Shown in pieces: positions 8,645-19,700 of a stretch of 64,000 bases of DNA (position 1 is its first letter; every line of letters starts with the position of its first letter). The DNA lies in NCBI RefSeq assembly GCF_900116865.1, contig NZ_FPCD01000013.1, positions 23,694-87,693 of the forward strand, read 5' to 3'. The stretch is from Butyrivibrio sp. M55. GTDB taxonomy: Bacteria; Bacillota; Clostridia; Lachnospirales; Lachnospiraceae. A program made the translations under genes and the position numbers. The notes under the pieces are model-generated. The model saw only the letters and a list, made by a program, of their open reading frames with translations. It was not told the DNA's origin and ran no database searches.

Positions 8645-10075
8645 ATGAAAAAATATAACAATTCACTTAGATACAGAGTTATTTGGGTTTGTCTTGTATT
8701 TATTGTTATTCTTTGCATGGCACTTGGTACAATAAGCTTCATGATATTTAGAAATACCATGCTTGATGAGTACAGGACAAGGCTTACTTATGTTGCCAAT
8801 TATACAATGAAAAATATTGATGTAGAGGATCTTGAAGAGCGTATCAAGACAAAAGAATATTCTGATACGTTTAATAATCTTGTGGATCTTATGAGCAGGG
8901 TAAGAGAGAGCTATGATCTTGATTTTATCCTGCTTACGGTTCCATGCAAGGTTGGCGATAAATTTGACTGTATGCAGATTGCATCGGGACTTACGGAAGC
9001 CGAAAAGAGCGGTGAAGATCTGATAAATGATATTCCGATTCCGTATCTCGGAGATATGATCGGACAGTTCCTCGGAGAAGAACTGTGTGAGATTTCATAC
9101 AATGTTATGAAGAATAACACAGGGATAAATTATACTACCGCAAAAAGTGATTACGGCGAAGATTTCAGTGCCAGCGCTTCGATAAGAAATGCATCCGGCG
9201 AAGGAATAGCTCTTTTTAGCTGCGGATTCAGTACCACGGATATTGCCACCAACTTAAGGAAATATATTATAACAATGGCTGTGTGCGGTGTTGTCCTTGC
9301 CGTTATCTTTATAAGCGGAATGATATTCTGGCTTAATGAAAGAGTTATCGTGCCTCTTCAAAAGATTGAACGTACTACCCGCGACTTTGCAGAAAACAGC
9401 CATTCGCAGAAAAATCCTGAGTTTTTGCTTATGGAAAATCCTGATATACACACAGGGGATGAGCTTGAATCACTTGCTGATACAATCGTTTCGATGTCTC
9501 AGGATATGAGGGATTATGCGGAGGATCTCATGAGGTCTTCCAATAAGATCCAGAATATGTCGCTTGAGATGACCAAGGTTAATGAGTTCGCGCTTAGAGA
9601 TGCTCTTACCGGTGTAAAAAATAAAGCGGCGTATGATAAAGTAGAAGTAAGGCTTAATTCCGATATTATCACTCAGACTGCGCAGTTTGGCATGCTGATG
9701 ATAGATATAAATTATCTGAAGAAGATAAACGATACATTTGGACACGAGGCGGGCGATCTTTATATCAAGAATATGTGCACACTTATATGCGATACCTTCG
9801 AGAATTCACCGGTATTTAGGGTGGGCGGAGATGAGTTCGTTGTACTTCTTGAAAACAAAGACTTTAATCGCAAGGATGAACTTATTGATTCGCTTAAGAG
9901 TCACATGGAAGAGCTTCAGAACAATAAGAGCCTGCAACCGTGGGAGAGACTATCGGCTGCCATCGGACTTGCCATATTCGATGAATCTATGGATGACGAT
10001 GCGGACAGCGTACTTAAGAGAGCTGACAGACTGATGTACCAGAATAAAAAGGATATGAAGGCTGTTAGAACATAA
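8645..10075 (+). CDS. Membrane diguanylate cyclase with extracellular sensor and HAMP
   Basis: A 476-residue protein. Membrane segments near residues 11-36 and 205-230 enclose an extracellular sensor domain of about 170 residues. A HAMP region (about 231-300), a coiled linker and a GGDEF domain (about 320-476) follow. The active-site signature RVGGDEF is intact, so it should make c-di-GMP from GTP; no RxxD inhibitory site is visible five residues before it. The start is ATG 8645 with GAGGTG at 8633-8638; a TTG at 8594 is less likely. A TATAAT at 8589-8594 gives a leader of about 45 bases. Monocistronic or linked to the next gene (32-base gap). Confidence 0.9.
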   Translation: MKKYNNSLRYRVIWVCLVFIVILCMALGTISFMIFRNTMLDEYRTRLTYVANYTMKNIDVEDLEERIKTKEYSDTFNNLVDLMSRVRESYDLDFILLTVPCKVGDKFDCMQIASGLTEAEKSGEDLINDIPIPYLGDMIGQFLGEELCEISYNVMKNNTGINYTTAKSDYGEDFSASASIRNASGEGIALFSCGFSTTDIATNLRKYIITMAVCGVVLAVIFISGMIFWLNERVIVPLQKIERTTRDFAENSHSQKNPEFLLMENPDIHTGDELESLADTIVSMSQDMRDYAEDLMRSSNKIQNMSLEMTKVNEFALRDALTGVKNKAAYDKVEVRLNSDIITQTAQFGMLMIDINYLKKINDTFGHEAGDLYIKNMCTLICDTFENSPVFRVGGDEFVVLLENKDFNRKDELIDSLKSHMEELQNNKSLQPWERLSAAIGLAIFDESMDDDADSVLKRADRLMYQNKKDMKAVRT

Positions 10076-10107
10076 AACATAAAAGAAAGGCATAAGTTAC
10101 ACAGAGT

Positions 10108-11067
10108 ATGAAAATTGTTGTTGCAGATGTAGACAGTGTCGGATCAGACATGGACTACAGTATTTATGATGAACTTGGAGAAGTGTCCTACTACGGGGAC
10201 AAGATCACCGATGAGAATGCAAAGGAGAGACTTGAGGGAGCGGAGATACTGCTTATCAATAAGAGTGCTATAACCGAAAAGGTTTTAAATGACGCTCCCA
10301 ATCTTAAACTTATATGTGAGTTTGCGACAGGCTTTGACAATGCGAATATTGAAGCATGCAAAAGACACGGCGTAAAAGTGGCAAACGTAGTCAATTATTC
10401 AACAGCTTCAGTTGCCCAGCATACCTTCGCATTACTGTTTTATCTCATGGAAAACTCACGCCATTATGATGAATTCGTAAAAAGCGGCGGATATGCAAAC
10501 CAGCCGCATTTTTGCTGTCTTGATATTCCTTTCGAAGAACTTGATGGCAAAGTATACGGAATCGTAGGAATGGGAAATATCGGAAGAAAAGTTGCCCAGA
10601 TCGCAACCGCCTTCGGAGCAAAAGTAATTTTCTATTCCGCTTCCGGAAACAGCACATGCACAGAATATGAGAGAGTATCGTTTGATGAGTTATTATCACG
10701 TTCCGACGTTATATCTCTTCATTGCCCGCTCAGCGACAAGACCAGAGAACTCTTCAATAAAGACGCTTTCGCAAAGATGAAGAAAAACGCAATCCTCATC
10801 AACGTAGCAAGAGGCGCTGTCGTAAACGAAGCTGACCTCTGCGAAGCACTTGAGAACGGCGAAATAAAGGCAGCAGGCCTCGACGTGCTTAACCCTGAAC
10901 CCATGGCCAAAGATTCACCACTCCTCAAGATTCAAGATAGTGGAAAGCTTTTCATTACTCCACACATGGCCTGGGGCAGCACAGAATCCAGAACCAGATG
11001 TCTCGAGGAAGTTAAAAAGAACATCCAAGCCTTCATGGCCGGAACACCTCGCAACATAGTGAATTGA
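10108..11067 (+). CDS. D-isomer-specific 2-hydroxyacid dehydrogenase
   Basis: A 319-residue NAD(P)-dependent dehydrogenase of the D-2-hydroxyacid family (glycerate, lactate or phosphoglycerate type). The dinucleotide loop is GMGNIG (about residues 154-159). The catalytic Arg lies in INVARGAVV, the Glu in LDVLNPEPM and the His in ITPHMAWGS. The substrate is unresolved; the length fits short hydroxypyruvate/glycerate reductases better than SerA, since there is no C-terminal ACT domain. The ribosome binding site AAAGAAAGG is weak and somewhat distant. A strong bidirectional terminator follows. Confidence 0.9.
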   Translation: MKIVVADVDSVGSDMDYSIYDELGEVSYYGDKITDENAKERLEGAEILLINKSAITEKVLNDAPNLKLICEFATGFDNANIEACKRHGVKVANVVNYSTASVAQHTFALLFYLMENSRHYDEFVKSGGYANQPHFCCLDIPFEELDGKVYGIVGMGNIGRKVAQIATAFGAKVIFYSASGNSTCTEYERVSFDELLSRSDVISLHCPLSDKTRELFNKDAFAKMKKNAILINVARGAVVNEADLCEALENGEIKAAGLDVLNPEPMAKDSPLLKIQDSGKLFITPHMAWGSTESRTRCLEEVKKNIQAFMAGTPRNIVN

Positions 11068-11074
11068 AACCAAT

Positions 11075-11104
11075 AAAAAAGGGTGCAGAGGCACCCTTTT
11101 TATC
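11075..11104. terminator. Bidirectional terminator between convergent genes
   Basis: AAAAAAGGGTGC / GCACCCTTTTT stem with an AGAG loop lies between the stop of the dehydrogenase gene and the convergent small gene at 11114; A- and T-runs on both sides let it work in both directions. Confidence 0.9.
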
Positions 11105-11113
11105 GTCCACCAT

Positions 11114-11365
11114 TCACATAAGTTCAACCGGCTCCCCGGAGAAATCGGCTTTCCCGTCGTTGTACAGAGTGCGCACGAAATCGATGGCTCTCTGGCCGGA
11201 TTTCTCGATAGGAATGTTCTGGTCATAGACATATTCAAGTCTGTCACCGCTTGTAAGAGTGAAATTTATCTGCGTTCCGACAATTTTGCCTTCTCCTATA
11301 TCCATGGGTTTTACTTCTACTGCACATACATCTTTGATTACACCTTCTCCAAAAAGAACTAACAT
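11114..11365 (-). CDS. Small hypothetical protein, 83 residues
   Basis: A reverse-strand gene supported by a near-perfect ribosome binding site (AAGGAGGG about 8 bases before the ATG) and by convergent placement against a shared terminator. The protein is short, soluble and rich in beta-prone stretches (VCAVEVKPMD, GTQINFTLTSGDRLEYVYD); its middle part reads like a small beta-sheet domain. I recognise no family. Probably monocistronic, divergent from the lipoprotein gene at 11529. Confidence 0.72.
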   Translation of the reverse strand: MLVLFGEGVIKDVCAVEVKPMDIGEGKIVGTQINFTLTSGDRLEYVYDQNIPIEKSGQRAIDFVRTLYNDGKADFSGEPVELM

Positions 11366-11528
11366 CTAAAAATCCCTCCTTATTGCGGCTGCGTTGCCAT
11401 TTACTATAATCTATATTTTACCACTATACTAACGAAAATACGATATTCTTTGATTATTTATCCAAATATGCTATACTTAAGGTTGTGTTTACATAAAAAT
11501 TTGTTATAGGGTACGGAGATAGACATTT

Positions 11529-12386
11529 ATGCGTTTAGGGAAAAAATTAGTATCTGCGATCGTTGTTCTTTCAATGAGTACAACTGCTCTTACAGGATGT
11601 ACATCTTCTAAGAAGGCGATTTCTGAAACAGTAGAAAACTTTTTGGAAGTAATAGAAAGTGGTTCTTCTGAAAATATCGAGCAATATGCAAGCCGAAATG
11701 TTATTGAGGGAGAATTTGTACATAGATTCGATGCATCTTTCTTAACAGATGACCTTAAGGCCGGTATTGAGCAAGAAAATTTGGATGAAGGAACTGCTCA
11801 AAGACTTGATAATCTCTGTGCAAGCTTTTCAAATATGGTGACAAGCCACGAACTTACATCTGTTACTGTTAAAAAGGGCGTGGGCACGGCTATTGTTACA
11901 CTGAAGACAGCGTTTCCGATCAATTTAACTATGAATGATACTATTTCCGAACGCGTTTCAGCAAAGGTTGCTGATTACAATGAATCGAACGCTGAAAAAA
12001 TAAATAACACCGATCCTGAAATTCAGAAGCAAGTTTATAATGAACGTATTAACCTTGTTTTAGAGACTTATGAAGACGTCATTTCTGAAAGCTCAGAAGT
12101 AGATAATATTTTTGTATTTACCGTTTCAAAAGATTCAGATTCACATGATTGGCTTGTAACTGACGTACAGAATTACGACAGTGCGGCAAACGGCAAGGTA
12201 ATTGCCGAGACTAACACAGAGGCTGATACATCGGAAGATGAAGAGCAGCCGGCAGATGAAGAAGCACCTGCTGAGGATGAGAACGCAGAGAATGCTGAAG
12301 AAGCTCAGCCTGAAGAAACAAACACAGAAGCTGAGGGCGATGCTCAGAATGCTGATGTGGAAGAAGTAGATCTTTCAATTGACTAA
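11529..12386 (+). CDS. Lipoprotein with acidic low-complexity tail
   Basis: A 285-residue lipoprotein: signal peptide with TALTGC and lipidated Cys at residue 24, then a mostly helical domain (about residues 30-220) and a strongly acidic Glu/Ala/Asp-rich tail (about 228-285, for example EDEEQPADEEAPAEDE). The helical part resembles the DUF-type surface lipoproteins common in Lachnospiraceae, but I cannot name the family. The acidic tail may face the peptidoglycan or bind cations; this is inference. It stands alone and ends in a strong terminator. Confidence 0.72.
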   Translation: MRLGKKLVSAIVVLSMSTTALTGCTSSKKAISETVENFLEVIESGSSENIEQYASRNVIEGEFVHRFDASFLTDDLKAGIEQENLDEGTAQRLDNLCASFSNMVTSHELTSVTVKKGVGTAIVTLKTAFPINLTMNDTISERVSAKVADYNESNAEKINNTDPEIQKQVYNERINLVLETYEDVISESSEVDNIFVFTVSKDSDSHDWLVTDVQNYDSAANGKVIAETNTEADTSEDEEQPADEEAPAEDENAENAEEAQPEETNTEAEGDAQNADVEEVDLSID

Positions 12387-12401
12387 TTAAGTGATATAAA
12401 T

Positions 12402-12435
12402 AAAAGTCCTATGCTTAGTGAGCATAGGACTTTTA
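12402..12435 (+). terminator. Rho-independent terminator
   Basis: AAAAGTCCTATGCT / AGCATAGGACTTTT, a 14-bp perfect stem with a TAGTG loop, 15 bases after the lipoprotein stop codon. Confidence 0.9.
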
Positions 12436-12482
12436 TTCTTTTATAGAATCATCCATTACAATTCTCCATTTTCAATGGCGAA

Positions 12483-12656
12483 TCATCTCTTTCCGAGACA
12501 ACCCTGATTTTTCAGTTCTATGAGCAGATCAAAAACATCCCCTAACGGTAAGCCGGTAATGTGAGCTACTTTCTCGGGATCCGGATAAAATTCGTCTTCA
12601 CAATCCTTTCTGATGCAGTCCAGAACTTCATTTCTTAAGTCTAATGTAGCTGTCAT
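12483..12656 (-). CDS. Small helical protein, possible winged-helix fragment
   Basis: A 57-residue reverse-strand gene. The ATG at 12656 is chosen because AAAGGAGGAAT lies about 10 bases upstream of it; an in-frame ATG at 12677 sits on the wrong side of this site. The sequence (LDCIRKDCEDEFYPDPEKVAHITGLPLGDVFDLLIELKNQGCL) reads like a short helix-turn-helix with a conserved Leu pattern, so a small DNA-binding or adaptor role is possible. No family is recognised with certainty. It is monocistronic. Confidence 0.62.
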   Translation of the reverse strand: MTATLDLRNEVLDCIRKDCEDEFYPDPEKVAHITGLPLGDVFDLLIELKNQGCLGKR

Positions 12657-12788
12657 ACACGTGATTCCTCCTTTCATAAATAGTCAGATAATTTCATCGG
12701 TGTGTCTATCTGTTACTAAATATTATATCGGAAAAACGTATAAAAAGTTAATTAATTTGTGTTAAAAAGTATGAAAATTTAATAAAAT

Positions 12789-12820
12789 GAGGGCAATTCC
12801 ATTTTGTCGGAATTGCCCTC
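12789..12820 (-). terminator. Terminator of the chemoreceptor gene
   Basis: GAGGGCAATTCC / GGAATTGCCCTC, a 12-bp perfect stem, lies just past the stop of the reverse-strand chemoreceptor gene and is followed on that strand by a T-rich tail. Confidence 0.85.
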
Positions 12821-12832
12821 GTTTCAAGGTTT

Positions 12833-14299
12833 TTATCTTGTTGCGTTGATTTCGCGAAGCTTGTTTGCCTGATCTGAGATATCAACAAGAATTGCTTTAA
12901 ATGCATTGAATTTCTCTGTTGCTTCATCGGATGCCTTTGCGCCTTCATGTGAAAGAGAAGCAACCTCCTGGCTTGTTGCCGAGAGAGTAGAGATACTGTC
13001 GTTGATCTCGTTTGTTGAATCGGCGATTGATTTCATTCCCTCTGCGATGTGAGAGAAGCGTGTGATCATTCCCGATACGTTGTTGTTAATGCTGTTGAAG
13101 CTTTCGCCTACTGACTCGATCATCGCGTTCTGCTTATCAACTGTTGTAACAGTGTCGTCTATACTGAACATTGCCTTCTGAACATCTTCGTTAAGCTCGT
13201 TGATGATGTTTGTGATCTCGTTTGAAGCCTTGTTTGTTTCTGCTGCAAGTTCGCGGACATTGTTTGCGACTACTGCGAAACCTTTTCCGGCTTCACCTGC
13301 ACGAGCAGCTTCGATGCTTGCGTTGAGAGCAAGGAGATTGGTCTGTGTTGAGATCGCCATGATCGAGCTAACGATGTTCTTAACTTCTTCGACCTTATCA
13401 ATAACTGCCTGTGTTGCATCAACCGTTATCTGGCTAGCCTTTGATACGTCCTGTGACTTGAGCTTAAGTTCAGAGATGATGTTTATTCCTTCATCAATTA
13501 CTGTCTGAGTGCTTTCTGAAGCTTCGGTCATTTCGATTCTGTCTTGCTCTGTTGTAGATGTTTTTTCCTGGATTGACTGAACCTTCTCGGCCTGTTTGAT
13601 AATGGACTGAGATGTGTTCTCCATGTTGGTTGCGATGTTCTGCATTCCCGACTGCTGTGATTCAAGGATCTTCTGAAGTGAATAAAGATCGTCCTGTGAA
13701 GCGTTGAACAGCTCGGTAATCTTATTTGCGATGTCTGCCATGTTGTTTCCGGCATCAAGTGTCTTTTTCGCGGTCTGACTCATTAGAAGTCTCTTTTCAT
13801 CGATGAAATTCTTCTGAAGAGAAACTGTCATGATGCATGATACAAATGAGAGTATCAGTGTAGCTATCGCAGGAACCAGAATGTTATTCTGAAGCCCCGA
13901 TGTGAGCAGGTTGGTGATGATCGATATTATAAAAGAAACTGAGATAATACCGACTCCGGTACCGCAGAGTGCTACGTTTGAGTAGAGTGTACTGCAGATG
14001 AGTATCGGAAGTCCGAATGCGAAATATGCAAGATCGTTTCCTGCAAGAACAAGAGTGAGATAGAATACGCTTACTCCGCACATTATCAAGACTGCACCTG
14101 TTTTTTCTTCGTAGAACTTGAAATTACCGATAAAGATGATGATCAAACTGACTACGGCACTTGCAAATATGACCGCCTTTCCTATGTCAAAACCTTTGGT
14201 GATTAGCGATAACAGAGTTAATACGATTCCTGTTACTACCGTGATGATACTTACGTAAAAACTGTTTGCGTTTGCGCGCTTATACTGCTGAGCGTCCAT
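12833..14299 (-). CDS. Methyl-accepting chemotaxis protein with multi-spanning membrane domain
   Basis: A 488-residue chemoreceptor. The first about 170 residues contain around six closely packed membrane segments and no sizable extracellular loop, so ligand sensing would occur in or near the membrane. The cytoplasmic signalling domain follows; its hairpin tip is [20 protein letters not shown], the CheA/CheW contact region. No HAMP domain is evident. The start is ATG 14299 with ACGGAGGC upstream; the open frame to 14356 lacks a ribosome binding site. The gene is divergent from the glycosyltransferase at 14473 and ends at a strong terminator. The ligand is unknown. Confidence 0.9.
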   Translation of the reverse strand: MDAQQYKRANANSFYVSIITVVTGIVLTLLSLITKGFDIGKAVIFASAVVSLIIIFIGNFKFYEEKTGAVLIMCGVSVFYLTLVLAGNDLAYFAFGLPILICSTLYSNVALCGTGVGIISVSFIISIITNLLTSGLQNNILVPAIATLILSFVSCIMTVSLQKNFIDEKRLLMSQTAKKTLDAGNNMADIANKITELFNASQDDLYSLQKILESQQSGMQNIATNMENTSQSIIKQAEKVQSIQEKTSTTEQDRIEMTEASESTQTVIDEGINIISELKLKSQDVSKASQITVDATQAVIDKVEEVKNIVSSIMAISTQTNLLALNASIEAARAGEAGKGFAVVANNVRELAAETNKASNEITNIINELNEDVQKAMFSIDDTVTTVDKQNAMIESVGESFNSINNNVSGMITRFSHIAEGMKSIADSTNEINDSISTLSATSQEVASLSHEGAKASDEATEKFNAFKAILVDISDQANKLREINATR

Positions 14300-14472
14300 G
14301 ATATGCCTCCGTAGAAATGGATATAAATTTTTAGAACAATGGAAAGATTCTATCACAAAAACGTTTGCATATCTAGAGTAAAACCTACAGTATATCTGGA
14401 TAATCGGTTTTTTTGAACCGTGAAATATGCTATAATATGCAATTAGTAATAGTCAGTTGGAGGAATTTGCTT

Positions 14473-15393
14473 ATGCTATCTGTAATAATTCCCGCATACA
14501 ATGAAGAGGAAATGATAAAAAAAACATCCGAAACAATATCAGGAATATTGGATGAGGAGAATATAGATTTTGAGCTTCTTTTTATTAACGACGGCTCAAG
14601 TGACAACACATGGAAAGCGATTAGTGATGAGTCTGCCCGCAATAAAAGAGTTAAGGGCGTTTGTTTTTCAAGGAACTTTGGAAAAGAATCCGCTGTCTTT
14701 GCAGGTATTGCCGAGGCAAGCGGAGATTGCTGCGTGGTTCTTGACTGCGATCTTCAGCACCCGCCGGAAAAAATCGTTGATATGTACAGACTCTGGGAAC
14801 AGGGTTATGAGATAGTCGAAGGTGTTAAGACAAGCAGGGGAAGAGAGTCCGCTATGCATAAGTTTGCGGCAAAGAGCTTCTACAATATCATGAGTGAATC
14901 GGTAGGCTTTGATATGTCCAGAGCTTCTGACTACAAGCTTCTCGACAGAAAGGCCATGAACGTACTTCTTAACATGAATGAAAAGAATGCCTTTTTCAGA
15001 GCACTTTCATCATGGATCGGATTTAAGAGCACCGAAGTTGAATATAATGTCAGAGAAAGAGAAGCGGGCGAATCAAAGTGGAGCACCAAATCTCTTATAA
15101 AATACGCGATCACGAATATAACATCTTTTACATCGGCACCGCTTCATCTCATTACAATATCTGGATGGATTGTTGCCCTGTTGGGATTCGGATTCAGTGT
15201 TGAGGCTTTGTACAGACACTTTTTTATTGGTAATGACCAGCCTGGATTTACAACACTCATAGTCCTTGTTTGCTTTACATCGGCCATGATCATGATAGGA
15301 CTTGGAATCATAGGTATATACATTTCCAAGATTTACGATGAGGTTAAGGGAAGGCCTCGTTACATAATCGATAAAACTACATACGAAAAATAA
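14473..15393 (+). CDS. Family 2 glycosyltransferase with two C-terminal membrane helices (GtrB/DPM1-like)
   Basis: A 306-residue polyprenyl-phosphate glycosyltransferase. The GT-A domain shows SVIIPAYNEEE at the N-terminus, FINDGSSDNTW, and the metal-binding D-x-D-x-Q motif DCDLQHPP; two membrane segments (about residues 215-235 and 255-290) anchor it. The family moves a sugar from a nucleotide donor onto undecaprenyl phosphate for cell-wall or teichoic-acid decoration. The start is ATG 14473 with GGAGGA at 14459-14464; the longer frame starting at 14413 has no ribosome binding site. Unlinked to an obvious polysaccharide locus. Confidence 0.9.
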   Translation: MLSVIIPAYNEEEMIKKTSETISGILDEENIDFELLFINDGSSDNTWKAISDESARNKRVKGVCFSRNFGKESAVFAGIAEASGDCCVVLDCDLQHPPEKIVDMYRLWEQGYEIVEGVKTSRGRESAMHKFAAKSFYNIMSESVGFDMSRASDYKLLDRKAMNVLLNMNEKNAFFRALSSWIGFKSTEVEYNVREREAGESKWSTKSLIKYAITNITSFTSAPLHLITISGWIVALLGFGFSVEALYRHFFIGNDQPGFTTLIVLVCFTSAMIMIGLGIIGIYISKIYDEVKGRPRYIIDKTTYEK

Positions 15394-15489
15394 ACGAAAT
15401 TTTGAAAAAAACTTGGTAAAAATCCGCTATTTAGGGTAAAATGTAATTGAGCGGATTATGTCTTTTTTGGAGGAGAAAGGAGACAGGCA

Positions 15490-16719
15490 ATGTTAGCTAC
15501 TTTAATTCCACTGTTCGACGATAAAATGTCTGTTTGTGCATATTCTGTGTTTGCGCGTAAAGATAACCACTTTTTGAATCCTGAAATGGAGGGTGGCGCG
15601 CGATATGACGGTGCAGGAACGGTCCATGAACTGGAAGTTGTAAGTAGTATGGGGATGTCTATGTTATCCGGGGGAAAAGAAGTATTTGTTCCGGTCAATC
15701 AGTTTTCTGTGTTCGCAGAAATATCGCTTCAGTGCACAGTTCCCGCAAATAAAGTTGTTCTCCTTATGGATAACAGTATCACACCCGAGCCCCATTACGT
15801 TAAGAGGGTGAAGGAACTCAAAATGCAAGGATACAAACTTGCTATCAGAAAACTTCCTATTTCCGGTTTTGAACCCTACAAAGAAATCCTTAATCAGTGC
15901 GATTACATTTTGCTTAATCATGCAAAGATCGATATAGAGAAAGCCAAGATCTATTTTGGCAAAGTTTATCCGAAGATCAAACTGTGCGCGGTAAACGTCG
16001 ATACTCAGGAGCAGTACGACATGCTTATCTCGCACGGAGGATATGACCTTTATGAGGGCGGATTCTTTAGAATGCCCGTGCGTGAGTCTGAGACAGAGGT
16101 CAATCCTCTCAAAGTAAATTACATAGAACTTCTTAATGTCGTTAATGCTCCGGACTTTGACCTTACTGACGCTGCGGATGTTATCGGCAAAGACCCTGCG
16201 CTTACAATCTCACTTCTTGAGATAGTAAACCGAATGGCACTTAATTCCGAGATCACATCCATCAGACACGCAACAGCCATGCTTGGTCAGAAAGAGTTAA
16301 AGAGATGGATAAATACCGCTGTGACAAAAGAGCTTTGTGCAGACAGGCCGACTGAGATAACAAGGCTTGTAATGATAAGAGCTAAGTTTGCGGAGAATCT
16401 TGCAGAGAGTTTTGAACTGGCCCTTATGGGACAGGAGCTCTTTATCATGGGATTGTTCTCTGCTATAGATATAATGCTTGGTAAGACAATGAAGGAAGCT
16501 CTTGATATGGTACTTGTTCCTAAGGATGTCAAGCTCGCGCTTCTTGATAATGAAGGAGATTTCGCACCTGTTCTCAATTTCATAAGGAGATATGAAGATG
16601 CGGACTGGACTGAGATTTCAAGACTGATGGTCCTTGGAAATATGGATATGACAAAGGTTTACGAAGCCTATCTGTCAGCGCTCAGATGGTATAGAGATCT
16701 TTTTCCTGTAAGACAGTAA
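15490..16719 (+). CDS. YuxH-like EAL-HDOD signalling protein
   Basis: A 409-residue cytoplasmic protein with an N-terminal EAL-type barrel (about residues 1-200) and a C-terminal HDOD domain (about 205-400). The EAL signature is absent (the equivalent first strand reads CAYSVFARKD), as is normal for YuxH proteins, so phosphodiesterase activity is unlikely and protein-protein signalling is the probable role. Typical family features are the helical HDOD repeats DPALTISLLEIVN and the motif IRHATAMLGQKELKRW. GGAGGAGAAAGGAG lies upstream. It is the first gene of a c-di-GMP-related signalling operon running to 23241, 33 bases before the hybrid kinase. Confidence 0.87.
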   Translation: MLATLIPLFDDKMSVCAYSVFARKDNHFLNPEMEGGARYDGAGTVHELEVVSSMGMSMLSGGKEVFVPVNQFSVFAEISLQCTVPANKVVLLMDNSITPEPHYVKRVKELKMQGYKLAIRKLPISGFEPYKEILNQCDYILLNHAKIDIEKAKIYFGKVYPKIKLCAVNVDTQEQYDMLISHGGYDLYEGGFFRMPVRESETEVNPLKVNYIELLNVVNAPDFDLTDAADVIGKDPALTISLLEIVNRMALNSEITSIRHATAMLGQKELKRWINTAVTKELCADRPTEITRLVMIRAKFAENLAESFELALMGQELFIMGLFSAIDIMLGKTMKEALDMVLVPKDVKLALLDNEGDFAPVLNFIRRYEDADWTEISRLMVLGNMDMTKVYEAYLSALRWYRDLFPVRQ

Positions 16720-16752
16720 CCGGATGATAGCTTTGTGCAACGGGGTGACTTT

Positions 16753-19700
16753 ATGGTCGGTACTGAAGTGATAGGCAGTAGTGCCTTCAATTTATCCGCC
16801 CTAGTGATCAGCGTTACGTGCATTGTTTATAAACTGATCATCAGAGGTAAGGTAAAGCTTAAGAATTGGCTTTTCATTGCCTTCATAATGATAATCGCCA
16901 TTGATTCCTTTTCGGGGATCGTGGAGCAGTTTTTAAGATACAGTAGGCTTACGTTTGAAACTAAGCTTATAATTGGTCATGCAAATCTTTTTGTGTATTT
17001 TCTTACACATTTTGCAATGGCGCCTATTTTTGTGTATTACATAGTGATGGAGTGCGGAGTTCAGCACAAGTTTACGGGGAAGGTACGCCTTTATTTAGGC
17101 ATACCTTTTATTTTTATGGAGCTGCTTGTTCTGATAAATCCGCTCTTTGATATCGTCTACGAGATAGATGACAGCATGAGCTACATAAGAAGAGGCGGCG
17201 TATACGTTGCCTATGTAATAATAGGTTTCTACACTGTTTTTTCTATAATCGTTCTTTATCTCTACTGGGGCGTCCTTAATAAACTCAAGAAAATAGCTAT
17301 CATATACTTCTATATACTTGCGCTTGTGGGAATAGCGGTTCAGATGATCTGGCCCAATGTCACATGCGAGCTTATGTGCGAAGCAATCGGCGCAATGGGC
17401 ATTATGATAATGCTTGAAGGTGATGATGACAGAAAAGATTTTTCGACGAAAGCACTTAACCGAAATGCCTTTATTACAGATATTGGCAATTATTTCAGAT
17501 ATGACAGACGGTTTAACGCCATATGCGTGAAAATCTTAAACGGCGATATTCTGAGGAAGATTTCGAGTCATGAGAATTATGAAAAGATACTTTCGCATGT
17601 TGCCGGTTATCTTGGCGATGTGAATAAGAAATTCGAAGTATACCGTGTCGGAATCGAGAGCTTCTTCCTTGTGTGCCCCGATATCACGGATGCTTATGCA
17701 AGGGGAATTGCGGACGAAGTGTTCTTTAAACTCGGAAAGAGCATAATGCTTGACGGAAGCAGCGTGCAGTTAAAGACACTGGTCATTCAGGCATCTTCGC
17801 CTGATAAGTTTGAAACTCTCGATAACCTGCTTCTTTTGTCGGATACGGATATTGAGGTCGATAAGGGAAGACCCATTTACTGCGATGAGCTTGGCTTTGT
17901 CATAAGAAGAGCGGACGTTGAAAAGGCGGTAAGAAGAGGAATAGAGAGCTCGAGCTTCAGAGTTTTTTACGAGCCTATTTATACGAAGGAAGATCTGTCT
18001 ATCTGTGCGGCTGAGGCTGTCCTTAAGTTCAACGACAAGGAGCTTGGTGAAATATCCAAGGAAGAATTCATTCCCATCGCGAATCAGACGGGAACCATAG
18101 AAAAGCTCGGCCTTTTCATGATTGAAGAAGTCCTGTATTTCATCGGCGGCGGAATCGTAGAGGAGATGGGGCTTGAGTTCATATGCATCAAACTTACGTC
18201 GGCGCTGATAATCAAGACAGATTTTATTGCTCAGGTAAAAGAGCTCTTTTCCAGATACGGGGTAAAACCTGAGAACATAGTGTTTGGCATAACGGAGAAT
18301 GCTGCGGTCACGGACAAAAATCTGATCTATCAGGTAATCTCAGACCTTGGCGATATGGGAATCAGGTTCTATATGGATGAGTACGGAACCAGTTTCTTTG
18401 GCATGCAGTCGTCGACTTCGTATCTCTTCGAGGGTATAAAGGTTAATGCGGGACTTCTGGTTGAGTCGGATTCATCGGCGCAGAGAAAACTCATACTCGA
18501 AAACCGTCTTTCTACAATGAATCAGACGGGTAAAAAAATTGTCATGGGCGCAGTTAATTCAAAGGAGCTCGCAGAGCGCATCCAGAATGTAAAAGCAGAT
18601 TACGTGCAGGGTAAATATTACTCGAGAGCGGTAAGTAAAAATGACTTCATCGCTATCCTTAAAGCAACGGAAACTGCAAGAATGGAGGAGAGAAGAGCAA
18701 AGGCGGCCAACGAGGCAAAGAGTAACTTCCTTGCCAATATGTCGCATGAGATTAGAACTCCCATCAATGCTGTTCTTGGAATGAATGAGGTTATATTAAG
18801 AGAGTGTACGGATGAGAAGATCCTTGAATATTCGAGAAATATCGAGAGCGCAGGAAAGACTCTTTTGTCACTTATAAATGATATCCTTGATTTCTCCAAA
18901 ATCGAAGCGGGCAATATGGAGATCAGCGAGAGAAACTACGAGCTGAGCTCCGTGCTCAACGATGCTTATAACATGATATATTTCAAGGCTATGCAGAAAG
19001 CGCTCAGCTTGATATTTGAGGTTAATGAGGACCTTCCCGACAGCCTTTGCGGCGATGAGATGAGACTTAGGCAGATCATAGTAAATGTCCTTAACAACGC
19101 CGTCAAATATACTGCTGAAGGAAGCGTTACTTTGAAAATCAGGGGCGAAGAGGTCTCGGATGATAAAGTAAATCTTTTCATAGATATCATCGATACGGGA
19201 ATCGGAATCAAACAGGAAGATATCCAGGATCTTTTTGCCAAGTTTAAGAGGCTTGATATTGATAAGAACAGAACTATCGAAGGAAGCGGACTGGGCCTTG
19301 CAATCACAAGTAATCTCCTTAAGCTGATGAACGGTTCTATCGAAGTTGAGAGTGAATACGGCAAAGGATCTGTATTTAAGATCGTTCTTCCGCAGAAGAA
19401 AGTGGGAGATGTGAAGATCGGAAACTTCAAGAACAAGATCGCGGAGCTTAACAAGATTCACAAGAAATACAGAGTTAAGTTCACGGCGAAAGATGCCAAT
19501 ATTCTTGTTGTTGACGATACGCCAGTAAACCACGTGGTCATGAAAGAGCTTCTTAAGAATACGCTCGTTAATATAGACACTGCAAGGAGCGGCGCGGAGT
19601 GTCTTAAGATGCAGAAACTGAAAGAATACGACATTATTTTCCTCGACTACAGAATGCCCGGTATGGACGGAGTTGAAACGCTTCATTTCATAAGAGAAGA

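Noticed and set aside
18868..19686. 272-codon reverse-strand ORF
   Set aside because: Antisense to the ATPase and receiver domains of the hybrid kinase; no ribosome binding site or domain.
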